A stretch of 64,000 bases of DNA from Geosiphon pyriformis (taxonomy: Eukaryota; Glomeromycota; Glomeromycetes; Archaeosporales; Geosiphonaceae), in contig JAAOMT010000762.1 of the NCBI GenBank assembly GCA_016748015.1, forward strand, positions 62,001-126,000, written 5' to 3'. Each line of letters starts with the position of its first letter. Position 1 is the stretch's first letter. This document shows positions 10,023-20,786 of the stretch, piece by piece. Both the position numbers and the translations under genes were made by a program. Below the pieces are notes generated by a model that searched no databases, was not told where the DNA came from, and saw only the letters and a program-made list of their open reading frames with translations.

Positions 10023-11568
10023 TTTAAAGGCTAATAAACAGTGGCTTCAACTAAGGGATCCTCTCCAAAGAAATTGATGTTGGCATGATTGGTACTTTGG
10101 TTGAGAACATTATTGTTAATGGTTCTGTTGTTTTAATTGTTATTGTTTTTAAGAGCTGGAGGAAGCAATGAAGGATTATTGCAGTCTCTTGAGAAGTCTC
10201 CAATTAATCCACAATAATAGCACACAAGTGGGCCATGATTTTGCTCTCTTTGATATGGTGGTTGTTGGGACTGATTGAAATGAGATTCAAATCTGGGTCT
10301 TTGGAGTTGTTGATTCTTTTTAACTGCTTGGGCCAATAATTCTAATAGCTGGGCAAGATTAGCTGTAAGTCTATCTATTAACTGTTCATTTGGGTCTTGA
10401 GTTTGGACAGCAAAAGAGGTAGCAGCCATTTGGAGAGCAGAAGCCATAACAGGAGCAAGAGCAAAAACTGGAAGTGTGGATCCTAGGTGCATTCTTTAAT
10501 TGTCTTCTATTCTCTGAGCAAATTCAATGGCCATGTCCATTGTGGAATTATTTTTTAAGGCCAAGAGGGGCCAAAAAGCATATGATAGATCAGTTTTCAG
10601 TCTTTTTATAAAGAAATATATTTTCTGCTCTTCTGTCCAATTTCTTCCAAAGTCTACCTGTTTAATGAGTTTTCTTATTGCTTTGGCATATTCTGTCACA
10701 ACCTCACCAGGGCCTTGAGTTCTTCTTTCTAATTCCATATGCCATTTTGAGATTAAGATGGGAGTTCTAAATTTAGTTTCAAATTGGGTAGTGAAAAAGG
10801 TGTTGTCTTCTCCAGCATTTGCTGGTGCCTATCTAATGATTCTTTGCTGAGCATTGGCATTGGTTTCTTGTAAGAACCAAGTAGCAGGAGAGCCTTGGAG
10901 ATAGCCACCAACAATTTGGAACTTGTATTCATTATCATATTGGTTTGCTGTGACAGCTCTTTCAAAATCATCCAACCATTCAATTGGATCTTGGGTATTA
11001 CCTCTGAATAATAGTAATGGGGTGTTGTTTCTTTGCCCTAAAGTGGTCTGTATACCTTGGAGGGCAATCAGAATGTTTTGTTGCAGAGGGTCTTGAGCCA
11101 TTGGTTTAGGTGTAACTATTTGTGTAGAGTGTTCTGATTCAATTAAAAAGAGATCAAAAACAGGAGTAATTTGATAGCTTTCTTTTTCTGTTTTAAGAAG
11201 AGTTTCTGTTGATTGATGAGCAGTAATCCAAATGTGGATTTGATGATTCAGATATTCGAGATCAGGAGGCTGTTGTTCAAAGGTTGTAGAATATAAGAAC
11301 TGATTGATACTGTTGTTTCTTTCTTCAAATCATCTTCAAAATAAACTTGAATAAAGTAATAAGTTGTATAAGTTGTATAGGTTTCAGCTGAATGCTCATT
11401 CAGGAACCAGTTCCAAAAGTTATAGAATTGTCTGCTGGATTGTTCTTCAATGGAAAAGCAAATCAAGCAGGAGAGCAAAAGATTGAGTTCAATAAAGTCT
11501 AGATCATTTTTGTTGTGTGCTTTAAAGTGTTCTTCTGATTGTTGTGACAGATATAAATAATCACTCAT
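10016..11568 (-). pseudogene. gag of element B
   Basis: Starts MSDYLYLSQQSEEHF at 11568. The central Retrotrans_gag-type capsid region includes WLDDFERAVTANQYDNEYK, GSPATWFLQE and a WHMELERRTQGPGEVVTEYAKAIRKL stretch, followed by a Q/N-rich tail with a CCHC-like zinc knuckle (CYYCGLIGDFSRDC). The knuckle His is replaced by Asp. An indel between 11248 and 11101 and stops near 10827, 10494 and 10131 break it. The conserved end is NW* at 10016-10018, just after the frameshift site. Confidence 0.82.
10022..10028 (-). promoter_or_regulatory. -1 ribosomal frameshift heptamer T TTA AAC (element B)
   Basis: Minus strand T-TTA-AAC is in phase with gag, followed by TGG and the gag stop TAG (10016-10018). 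Shifting back by one nucleotide gives CTG GTA GGC, which is the pol frame (LVGIPPKSE). UUUAAAC is a canonical eukaryotic -1 slippery sequence. The same heptamer and spacing occur in copies C and I. Confidence 0.78.
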
Positions 11569-11597
11569 ACAATAGAAAACAAGGTGGATTTTGACAA

Positions 11598-11614
11598 CCT
11601 TACAGAGAGCACCA
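11598..11614 (-). promoter_or_regulatory. Candidate primer binding site of element B
   Basis: TGGTGCTCTCTGTAAGG on the minus strand, six bases inside the 5' LTR. The TGGTGCTC core recurs next to the 5' LTRs of D, E and (with T for C) G, as expected for complementarity to a tRNA 3' end reading GAGCACCA. The tRNA was not identified. Confidence 0.6.
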
Positions 11615-11620
11615 CCTTTA

Positions 11621-12335
11621 TGTTATGGGTTGGAGTAACAAGTTAACGGATAGCAAAGAAGAACAGGATTGTAGGATGATGAAAAGAATCAAAGGGATTT
11701 CAACTTCAAAGAACGAATTGAATAAGTATGAATTCAATGTGCGAGATCAGTCTCATAAAATATCTCAGTTGCTATACTTTTCAAAAATAACCAGGAAATT
11801 TGAAGGTAGAGGGATAGTCTGTACTGTCAACAAATGATCATGCCTGGTACAATTCTATGCCTCATGTTGGCACTCTTAGAATTCAATATCAGGTATTAGA
11901 TGTACTCTTCAGTCATGTTTTATTCAATAATCTTCAAATGTTACAATTACATATTTCAAAAAAAGGGTAAAAAATAACCAACAAATAATCTTTTATCTTT
12001 AAAATGTTCAGATACTTAAAAGTAGGGAAAGGGTAATTAGCAATAAGAAAATGATTGAGATAAAAGTTGTTATTTTATTTATTTATTTATTTTAATTCTT
12101 CATGTTTTTCTACAGTTTAAGAGATTTATCACTTATATAGCTATTAAAAATGGTTAATGATCAGGTCAACAACTAAGTCAATAATTAGGTCAATGATCAG
12201 GTTAATGATCAGATCAATAATCAGGTTATTAATCAGGTCAATAATTACTTACTAAAAATAGAGTGGCTAATTTATATGACATTAGTGGCTAATACATGTG
12301 ATAATTAATAAGAAGTATAAGTTTTAACTGTAACA
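11621..12335 (-). repeat. 5' LTR of element B
   Basis: 715 bp with the same TGTTATGGG...CTGTAACA ends as 4585-5299. Differences from the partner are mostly transitions. An 8-unit 12-bp array sits at 12152-12247. Confidence 0.93.
12152..12247. repeat. 12-bp minisatellite in element B 5' LTR, 8 units
   Basis: Same consensus GGTCAATGATCA and the same unit count as the partner LTR, with scattered C/T and A/G changes. Confidence 0.83.
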
Positions 12336-13007
12336 GTATCTTCAATCAACATAAACAATTATTTTTTGGATCAAAACATTCAAAATGCTTTTTATACTCT
12401 TCATTAGTATTGAATCAAAAACTATCCAAATGCTATTCTGATTATTGGAAAACAAATCATCATAACTGATAACAGTAGAACATATACTGTTATTAGACCA
12501 AAAAAAACTACTACCAGAAGAGAAAAAATTGGTAGTAAAATGGATAAATATCTGTTGGAAAGTATAACAGCAGCTATACTTCTACCTTTTAACACAATTG
12601 GAAAAACACTCCAAGAAATCTTATCCATAAACAAAAACTTGTCATATGGAAGGCAATTAAAACTCTATGGTTGCTTTGGTGAAATTATAGAGAATATGAA
12701 ATTCATGAAGAAAACAACTTTAAAGATACAGGCAAAAATTTTGAGCATTATATGATTAGATGTCCCAAGAGTTTTAACTATTGCTAGAAAAGCCAAAACT
12801 CTAATATAAAGATTTGATCTTTTAAATACAAAACTCATTTCACTTCAAGTGTTATATACCTTATCCACAAAAGACTTCAACAAACTAGTTAGCTTTGAGT
12901 TAGATAAAACTTTTCAAATAGATTACACCATAAATAACTTGATTTTACCAGAGCTCAATCTCTTTGGAAAGGATGATGTTACAGTTGAAACTTATACTTC
13001 TTATTAA
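12336..13007 (+). pseudogene. ORF3 of A1, distal part
   Basis: Continuation of A1 ORF3 after the element B insertion. It begins near MNNYFLDQNIQNAF in broken form and contains MDKYLLESITAAILLPFNTIGKTLQEILSI and NLIQRFDLLNTKLIS-like sequence, ending VETYTSY* at 13005-13007. The stop is 31 nt inside the LTR, as in B. Frameshifts and stops lie near 12405-12430 and 12755-12810. Confidence 0.75.
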
Positions 13008-13655
13008 TTATCACATGTATTAGCCACTGATGTCATATAAATTAGCCACTTTATTTTTAGAAAGTGATCAATGACCTGACCATTGACCTGATCATTGACT
13101 TGATTATTGACCTAATCATTGACCACTTTTGATAGCTATATAAGTGATGAATTTCTTAGCTGTAGAAAAGTATGTAAAAATCAAAGAAATAAAATAAATA
13201 AAATAACAACTTCCATCTCAATCTTTTTTTTATTGCTAATTTCTTTTTTTCTATCTTTAAGTATCTAAACATCTTGGGATAAAAGATTACTTGTTGGTTA
13301 TTTCTTACCTTTTTTCTGACTTATATAATTGTAGCATTTGAAGATTATTGAATAAAGCATAACTGAAGAATACATCTAATACCTGATATTGAATTCTAAG
13401 AGTGCCAATATGAGGCATAGAATTATACCAGGCATGATTATTTGTTGACAGTATGAACTATTTCTTTACCTTCAGATTTCCTGGTTATCTTTTGAAAAGC
13501 ATAGTGACTGAGATATTTTATGAGACTGATTTCACATATTGAATCTATATTCATTTAATTTGCTCTTTGAAGTTAAATTCTCTTTGATTTCTTTTATTAC
13601 CCTACAATCCTGTTCTTCCTTGTTATCCATTAGCTTGTTACTCTAACCTATAACA
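12977..13655 (+). repeat. 3' LTR of A1
   Basis: Reads TGTTACAGTTG ... CCTATAACA. Length 679 bp, exactly 36 bp (three 12-bp units) shorter than the 715-bp LTRs. Its array at 13065-13124 has five units. The right flank is CTAT. Confidence 0.9.
13065..13124. repeat. 12-bp minisatellite in A1 LTR, 5 units
   Basis: Complementary orientation, TGATCATTGACC-like units, five copies. Confidence 0.8.
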
Positions 13656-14894
13656 CTATTAGTTGCCATCAAAAATGATTCAATTTCCACATTTGCCAAG
13701 ATCTTCTTAGCTTAATCTCTTCTAGCAATTTGGAGAAATCTTTTCAGATTTTTTGGTTTCTTATCATCACAGCCCCAAAAAGTAACTGACATTCCCCAAC
13801 AAGTTGTAAATCCACCTCATCTTCTTTTCCATATTTTTTTCTGGTATGTTTAATATCTGCACAAACAGCACATGTTTTTTGCTATTATGAACAACAGTTT
13901 TCTATCCTTCTTTTTGGTTTACTTCCATAAACTTGGCATTTTTTTTAAATAATTTGCTACTCTTTTGGCCCAGACTTGGGCTTGGCATTCTGCTTGATAG
14001 ACCCAATTCAGAGTCTTCCAAGTTCTCTGCAGTCTCTTCTAGATTGGCTATATTTTTGTTTGTTTCAGATGGATTGTCCATTTGCTCATCAAATTTCTCT
14101 ACAAATTTTTTTTTGTTAATCTTGTCCAAAATCTTAAGATTGCATTTTTTTAGAGCTGCTTCAATCTGCACTGCTCTCTCAATATTTTTACTAGACAATT
14201 TGGATGGTCTATTCAATTTTTTCAGGAACTTTGATGCCCTCTTTTCACCAGTCCAAGCTTTTATTTGAAACTTATTACTGTTTTCTTCTTTGTTGAACAT
14301 TGGTTACAAGACAAAATTGTTGGTCTGATCTGGTGTTTTATCAGTAAGTTTCTCTTCAATAACCTGGTTAAATCTCTCCATTAGGTCTTTTACACTTATT
14401 TTTTCCAAGTGTTTGTATTTTTTATTGGGTTTTTCTTCTAGTCTGTTGCCTGTTAATAGAGAAAAGTCAGCTGTTCTTTGATGTGGAGCTGTTTTTTTTG
14501 ATGTATTAGCAATTCTAAAAGGTGTGTCATCTCCACTACTTGTGTTTACACTTCTAATTGTTCTACTGCTATGTTTAAACCTGAATAGAAGTGTTGTAAG
14601 TTTCATATTTTCAACTGGTATTTGGTTTGATATAATTGTGTTGTTTTTTTCCTTCTCTGTATTGATAGTGAAATTTCTTTTCACTTGGCCTTTATATTTG
14701 GTGGTATCTTTGCTTGTACTTCTGTTTATAACTGTTGTCACTTTACTGTTAGTATTGTTGTCAGATACTTTAAAGTCTGTTATAATAATAAAGTATACTA
14801 TAACTAAGGGTATCTTTTGGCAAAAAACTATTTTTCTAAATTTGAGACATAATAAATTTTGTGATAGCAAACAAAGAAAGAAAAAAAGTTTTTA
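13656..14894 (-). pseudogene. Decayed coding region of unknown function
   Basis: Two minus-strand segments (14870-14304 and 14300-13902) share one frame and are separated by a single TAA, together about 322 codons. Content: Ser/Thr/Lys-rich N-terminal part, then SVKDLMERFNQVIEEKL, KRASKFLKKLNRPSKLSSKN and an acidic/Glu-rich stretch. Downstream, after shifts, the sequence still reads like protein (CAVCADIKHTRKKYGKEDE, then TCWGMSVTFWGCDDKK and RFLQIARRD ... ILANVEIESFLMAT), with C-x-x-C and WGC elements. It matches none of the four element families here. It may be a host gene remnant or another transposon's ORF. Composition resembles the neighbours. Confidence 0.45.
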
Positions 14895-14988
14895 TGATCA
14901 CTATCTAAAAATAGAATGGCTAATTATATGACATCAGTGGCTAATACATATGATAACTAAAAAAAAATATGAGTTTCAATTGTAACAA
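14895..14988 (-). repeat. LTR terminal fragment J (family A)
   Basis: 94 bp matching the end of a family-A LTR (GTGGCTAATACAT ... CAATTGTAACA). It is cut on the left by the unknown sequence and followed on the right by ATAT, the usual family-A target. Element C's RT reading frame stops at this edge, so an element (J) seems to have inserted into C's RT and later lost most of its length. Confidence 0.7.
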
Positions 14989-16493
14989 TATTATTATATT
15001 ATCTAAATAAACTAGAACAAAGTTTTCTTTTACTAATTCAAACACTTTGTCTATTAAGCATTGAAAGGTGGAAGGGGCATTAGTGAAACCAAAAGACATG
15101 ACTGTAAATTTGTAAATGTCATACTTGATAATAAAAGCAGTTTTTTTTCTGCTTTCTGAATTTATTTCTACTTGCCAAAATCCAGCAGTTAAGTCAATGA
15201 TTGAGAAGAAAGCAGCACTATTGAATTTGTTTAGCATTACATTAATTTTGGAAAGTAGATACATATTTCTTATAGTAATAGCATTTAATTGGTAATAATC
15301 AATACAAAAACATAGGGTTTCACCTTTTTTGGATACTACTACTACTGAAAAAACTCATTTATTCTTAGTTTCTTGTATGAATCCAAGATTTTTTATTTGG
15401 TTTATCTTTTTCTTAATGAACTTATTATTGTGCCAATTGGATTAATAAAGCTTTAAATAGATAAAACAAGTTTTTCTGGTTGTAATAGTGTGTTGTATCA
15501 CATAAGTTTGTCCAGGGATATTACTTTTTTTTAAGATAACTGGATTATTTCTAGCCAACAGATTTTTAATGTCTACATTTTTTTCTTTAGAGGAGGGTTT
15601 TCTTTGTTCTACTACAAGTGATTGAATCTCAGGTGGTTCATTTTCAAAGGACTTTTGTACTTCTCTTAGTTCTTTTCTTGGTATTAGACTAATGAGTTTC
15701 CAATTTTTGTAGTAAATTAGGCAGGATTTGCATTTATTACTAGGAGAATACAAAACTTTATTATATTAGCACTGGGCACAAGAGCCATGCCACCAATAAC
15801 TGTATTTTGATTTCTTGCCAGGCTTTCTATTAAAAGTTCTTCTAAGGATATTATTGTAGGGCCAGCAAATTAGCTTGTCATTTACAATAATTTCTTCTTT
15901 GTCAGCTTTAACATTGTCTAGTGGCTTGTCATTATTAGTAAAGATAATATAGACAAGTTTAGCTGTTTTTTTTTGTTTTTTTTGATCCTCTTCTTCATTA
16001 CTCTCTTCATCATTTAATTTATCTAATTGCTCATTTTTTTGATTTTGTCTGGGTACTGAAGGAGTTGTCCAATAATCACAATAGGCTTCTTGCCACATCT
16101 AATGGTTAACTCACAAAGTTTATAATCAAGTAAAACTTTGGCTTTTTTGAACCACTTATTGCCAACAATAATAGTGTACTGTTTTGTTTCAGATACTTTT
16201 ATGTCAGTTTCAATGTTAATGCCATTAATATAAACAAAAACAGCTTTGGCTATGCCCAGGCTTTTTTTTTTGTCATTGTATATATTGGTTATTGGTCTAG
16301 TTGAGGGTTCATCAATCTTTCTGCCAATTGCTTTAAAGAAATGTTTGGCAATAATACTAACAGATGATCTACTGTCTAAGATCAGATTAATAAAGTAACC
16401 AGTCACTTGGGCTTTACAAATCAGAGGAATAACATTACTGTTGTCAGTGAGTTCAGTTTAATAAGGGTGCTTGTTGGTTTTTGGTGTTTTTTT
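14989..16493 (-). pseudogene. Pol fragment of element C (protease, Cys-rich, RT start)
   Basis: Protease LILDSRSSVSIIAKHFFKAI with D-S-R at the active site, an acidic linker (KLNDEESNEEEDQKK), a Cys-rich stretch (WWHGSCAQC, CKSC) and the RT N-terminal part (FNSAAFFSIIDLTAGFWQVE, TNAPSTFQ, VLVYLDNIIILL). The RT is cut just after the YLDN box by LTR fragment J. Stops include Trp and Gln codons. Its beginning is separated from gag by LINE copy 2. Confidence 0.82.
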
Positions 16494-16510
16494 CTTTGGA
16501 ATCAATGATT
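16494..16510. repeat. Target site duplication of LINE copy 2, left copy
   Basis: CTTTGGAATCAATGATT; the partner at 18895-18911 differs at two positions, both A/G. Confidence 0.85.
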
Positions 16511-16542
16511 TTTTTTTTGTTAATGTGTAGCTACACTGGTTG

Positions 16543-16548
16543 TTTATT
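16543..16548 (-). terminator. Poly(A) signal of LINE copy 2
   Basis: AATAAA at the same position relative to the tail as in copy 1. Confidence 0.65.
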
Positions 16549-16643
16549 AGTTATGTGCACAGTAATGTGGTGCTTTTATAAAACCAGCTTATCTAATAAT
16601 ACAATATTACAAGATGTGGCTAACCATAAGTGAAAAGCTCTAA

Positions 16644-18845
16644 CTATATTCTAGTACCATCTTTGCTACTTAATATATCAAACATATCTAATTCATACAT
16701 TTTACCCATAATGTTAACAAGCTCATGACTATTCTTAACCATACCACTCATCTACTTAGCAGTCTAATTAAGATTAAATTTGATACTGAAGAATTGGTCT
16801 TCCCATAAATTCATCATAAGATTAAAGGTAACATTATAAACAGAAAAATCTTTAACATCATCATTATTATCATTATCATTTATGTTGTCATTATTTGATA
16901 CATTTTTCAAGCAGGTCTTTTCACATTTTTTCTTGAGATGTATCATTTTCTTCTGTAACATGGAAGTAATAGCAGCAAAGTCTTTATTTTGCTTAGCCAA
17001 CCCAACCACATTTTCTTTAACAGACACATTCATGGTAGGTAGAGCAAACAGCAATTTAGTAACCAAAACAACCAGTGCACCAACAGGTTCAACCAAGAAT
17101 TTTATTAACAAAGACAGTTCACCAAGATAGAATTTCAGAGAAGCCAATTTAGCATTAACAACAACATCAGGACCAGAAGAGACAACAGGCAGCAGAGGTG
17201 TAACACAATTGGAAGGACACCAAAATCCAAATCCATATTGACAACAGCAACAACAAAAGAAATCACATAGACAGCAGCTTTGGCATAAGATTTAGTTTAC
17301 ACAAAGGACAACTTGAATACTTTGGGACCACCAGTAAAATTGGAAGAGAATTTGGGAAGGAAAAGTGGTGACACCTTATAGTCCACAGCCAAATAATCTA
17401 GCCCTTGACATCTATAGCAGTGATAACATTCAGGAGTTTTCCACCAGATGTGGCAGCCACACAAAATACCAGTTTTTGAAACAGCAATGTTTAAGAATTC
17501 TAAGAAATCAAAAGTAACCACAGCAAAACGTTGATGTCAGTATGACTCAGGGAAGTAAAGAATGAAACAAGTACAGCCACCAACTTGAGAGACTAAATTA
17601 CTTATCTCAAAAGCAATACAGCCAAATAAGAGATTGACTAACTTAGCCTTAAAAGCATTTTTTGAAGAAATAACATCATTTTGGTTGACAACAGAAAGAA
17701 TCTTGATACTGTCTTTTCTAACCAGTACAGACCAGTAAGTAAAAGCAGCAGCAGCAGAAGAAGTGTCTTTGAAATAAACCACAGCATATTGCCATAAACC
17801 AATAGATTTCAACTTAACAGAAGTGACAACACCAAAAACACCAAGAGCAGATTTAATGTCATCAGAAAAGGTACCCAAAAATACATCATAAAGTGCAACT
17901 GACAAAGGAAAAGAAAAAACAGAGGCCACACCAGAAGATTATGCAATCTTAAGAGTGGTCAAAAAAACTTCATCACCAATAACCACTTTGGTAACACCAG
18001 TTAAACTTTCTTGAGATGCAAATTTCACACAGAACAACTTAATAACATCTTATAAAACTGAATGTGGCATTAGGCACAAGAGTGAAGGCCACCCACTTAG
18101 AGAATCTTTGTCAACTATTCACATTTATCTAAGCATCTCCATCAACAACACCAAAAACTAGGAGAAGAATAGATGATTCCATTTCTATCTGATCAGCTTA
18201 ATTTTTGAGATCATCTAAAATAATGGACTGTTTTGCTTCCATGGCAGGAAAAAATCTGCTGGAGATTACCATATCAGACAATACAGTCAGTGGTTGATCT
18301 TGTTTTATATTAAGAGTTGAGCCATTGCTATTGCCATCTATATTAAGTAGAAGGCTGGCTGCTGCTGTAGAGATCTTATCAAAGATTTCATCTAGAACTA
18401 TGAAGAGATTTGGTGTAACCACAGCAGTTGTGACTGCCTGCTGCTGTTTTTTGGAATTTTTGGCTTTTGTGGCCATTTGTGAAACAGAAGTATTTATAGT
18501 AATAGTAGTGGAAGTTGTAAAAGTAGAAAAGACCAACTTGTTAACTGGTCTGTTATTAAAAATTTTTGGGCTTTTAAAAGTAGTAGAAACTATACTGAAA
18601 CTAACCCGAATGTGTCTTTTGGAAGAAACTTTAACTGGAGAAGAACCACCAGTCAAAAGTAAAGAAAATGAACCAGAAGTTGCTAAAAACAGCTTTTCAC
18701 TAATATTTTTCAAAAAAAATGTAGCCAGAACATTTTGTCTAGCTGCTTCAATAACTGAGAGACCCTTTTGTGTTGAAACTTTATTAGTTACTATAAAAAA
18801 AGTAATGTTTGCAACTTTTTTACTCTTAGCTCTAGTCATGATCAT
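16644..18845 (-). pseudogene. LINE ORF1 protein, copy 2, broken
   Basis: Starts MIMTRAKSKK (18845; an alternative Met is two codons in). Collinear with copy 1: N-terminal Ser/Thr/Lys-rich part, a deleted central segment, an RRM-like region (YDVFLGTFSDDIKSALGVFG ... YAVVYFKD) and a knuckle region CYHCYRCQGLDYLAVDY. The CCHC consensus is degraded because the His and last Cys are Tyr. After this come LGELSLLIKFLVEPVGALVVL and a Asp/Asn-rich C-terminus. Several stops (for example at 18195 and 17932) and shifts prevent translation. Confidence 0.8.
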
Positions 18846-18894
18846 AAAATTTTTAAGAGAGAAAGAGTTTTTTTTCTTAAACAGTTATTGTTGA

Positions 18895-18911
18895 CTTTGG
18901 GATCAATAATT
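18895..18911. repeat. Target site duplication of LINE copy 2, right copy
   Basis: CTTTGGGATCAATAATT. Copy B has the same pol sequence uninterrupted near 9635-9660. Confidence 0.85.
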
Positions 18912-19284
18912 TGTGAAAGTCTTTTCTGAATTGTAAATGGGTAATTAACTGGTCAAAGATAATGTTAACTGAAGGTTCCATGAGATTTTTGACAATGGAA
19001 TAAGGACCAGATTTTTGTACAATTTTTGGCAGTTCTAGCTTTGAAAAATTCTTAAAAACTTTAGCCTTTGGTGGTTCATTGTTATTAGCAGTTAATGTGG
19101 ATGCTTTGTTTAGGTCCAAAACGAAATCAATCTTGGCTTTCTTCTTTTTTCTTGTTGATTTAGAAGTGTTGATTGCTAGTTCATTCATGTTATAGTTATC
19201 ATTAATTAGATCAAAAGTGTAAAAAGGATTTTTTTCTGATTGGTTTATACTCTTACTCTTTAAAGGTGTGCTTACCAGTTTAAA
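18912..19284 (-). pseudogene. Pol N-terminal segment of element C with frameshift site
   Basis: Pol-frame sequence SLSQSHCLLAFKLV ... MNELAINTSKSTRKKKKAK ... PYSIVKNLMEPSVNIIFDQL, upstream of protease. GTTTAAA at 19278-19284 (minus T TTA AAC) followed by TGG TAA marks the gag/pol junction. A 10-bp deletion just upstream happens to put the knuckle region in the pol frame here. Confidence 0.75.
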
Positions 19285-20734
19285 GGCTAATAAACAGTGG
19301 CTTTGACTAAGGGATCCTCTCCAAAAAAATTGATGTCGACATAATTGAGAAACATTGTTGTTGTTGGTTTTGTTGTTTTGATTATCATTATTTTTAGGAG
19401 CTGGAAGAAACAGAAAAAGATTGTTGTAATCTTTGGAGAAATATTTAGTTAATCTACAGTGATAATACATAAGTGGGCCACAATTTTATTGTCTTTAATA
19501 AGAAAGTTGCTGGGGCTAATTAAAATGGAGTTCAAATCTGGGTCTTTGGAATTGTTAATTTTTTCTGACTGCTTAAGCTAAAGGCTTTAATAACCAGACA
19601 AGATTGGCTGTAAGTCTATTTATTAATTGTTTATTGAGATCTGAAAGAGCAAGAGCCATAACAGGAGCAAAAGCAAAAACTGGAAGTGTAGATTTCAGGT
19701 GCATTTTTTGGTTGTCTTCAATTTATTGGGCAAGTTCAATGGCCATATCCATTATGAAATTGTCTTTCAGAACCAGAAAAGGACAAAAAACATATAAAAG
19801 ATCAGTTTTCAATCCTGCTCTTCTGTTTAGTTTTTTTCAGAGTCAACTTGTTTGATTAACTTTCTAATTGCTTTGGCATATTTGGTTACAATTTCACCAG
19901 GGTCTTGAATTCTTTTTTCTAATTCCATGTATCATTTGGATATCAAAATAGGAGTTTTAAATTTTGTTTCAAACCAGATAGTAAAAGAAATATTGTCTTC
20001 TTTATAATTTGTTGGTGTTCATCTAATGATTTTTTGATAAGCATTGGCATTGGTTTTTTGTAAGAACCAGATAGCAAAAAAAGCCTTGAAAGTAGCCACC
20101 AATGATTTAGAACTTAATATCATATTGGTTGGCTGTGACAGCTCTTTCAAAGTTATTTAATTATTTGATTAGATCTTGTATATTACCTTTGAATAATGGT
20201 AATAAGGTATTGTTTCTTTACCCTAAAGCAGTTTGTATATCTTGGAGAGCAGCCAGAATGTTTGTTTGTATAAAGTCATTAGTCATTGGTTCAGGAGTAA
20301 CTGTTTGTATAGAATGTTCTAATTTGCTTAAGAAGAAATTAAAAACAGATAACTTTCTTTTTCTGTTTCAAAGGAAGTTTCAGCTAACTGGTAGACAGCA
20401 ATCTAAATGTGAATTTGGTAATTCAAATATTCGAAATCAAGAGACTGTTGTTCAAAAGTTGTGGAATATAAAAGTTAATTGAAGCAGTTGTTTCTTTCTT
20501 CAAAGTTGTCTTCAAAATAAGCTTGGTTAAAGTAATAGATTGTATAAACTGTGTAGATTTTAGCTAAATGCTCATTTAGAAATCAGTTCCAAAAGTCTTG
20601 GAATTGTCTACTAGATTGTTTTTCAATGGAAAAGCAAATCAAGCAGGAAAACAGAGAATTAAGTTCAATAAAGTCTAATTATATGCTTTAAAGTATTCTT
20701 CTAATTATTGTAGCAAATATAAATAATCACTTAT
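19272..20734 (-). pseudogene. gag of element C
   Basis: Collinear with B gag: initiator ATG is now ATA at 20732-20734 (ISDYLYLLQ), followed by a heavily interrupted capsid region and a degraded zinc knuckle (CRLTKYFSKDYNN near 19450). Many Trp and Gln codons are stops. No reading frame above about 80 codons survives in the capsid part. Confidence 0.75.
19278..19284 (-). promoter_or_regulatory. -1 frameshift heptamer T TTA AAC (element C)
   Basis: Third copy of the conserved slippery heptamer, followed by TGG TAA. The stop differs (TAA rather than TAG) but its position is the same. Confidence 0.72.
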
Positions 20735-20786
20735 ACAATAAAAAACAAAATAGATTTTGACAATCTCACAAAAAACACTACTTTTA

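Larger units (their letters stand above)
4585..12335 (-). mobile_element. Ty3/gypsy element B (family A), full length, nested in A1
   Basis: Complete 7751-bp element: two LTRs of exactly 715 bp (4585-5299 and 11621-12335), PBS, gag, -1 frameshift site, protease, cysteine-rich region, RT-RNase H, integrase and ORF3. It is inserted in A1 ORF3. The flanks are ATAT (4581-4584) and GTAT (12336-12339), a 4-bp duplication with one transition. The joined A1 sequence matches the uninterrupted equivalent within B itself. Confidence 0.92.
513..13655 (+). mobile_element. Ty3/gypsy element A1 (family A), 5'-truncated, with nested insertions
   Basis: Family-A element on the plus strand. Visible parts are the end of RNase H (513-753), integrase (3246-4554), ORF3 (12336-13007) and the 3' LTR (12977-13655). 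A LINE ORF1 copy (765-3183) and a whole minus-strand family-A element B (4585-12335) sit inside it. Removing both restores the order seen uninterrupted in copies B and I. The 5' half (gag, protease, most of RT) and the 5' LTR are not in the window, because the left side is cut by the LTR-like block ending at 512. Confidence 0.85.
16511..18894 (-). mobile_element. LINE-derived ORF1-only retrocopy 2
   Basis: Same design as the copy at 765-3183: short leader, ORF1 only, AATAAA and a poly(A) tail (T run to 16518), flanked by a 17-bp target duplication with two mismatches. It interrupts element C pol between the protease upstream linker and the protease. It is more decayed than copy 1, with an internal deletion of about 60 nt near 18060. 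Confidence 0.85.

Noticed and set aside
14524-14931. Hydrophobic plus-strand ORF resembling a membrane protein
   Set aside because: Opposite strand of the unknown Ser/Lys-rich coding remnant; AT-rich antisense frames often look hydrophobic.
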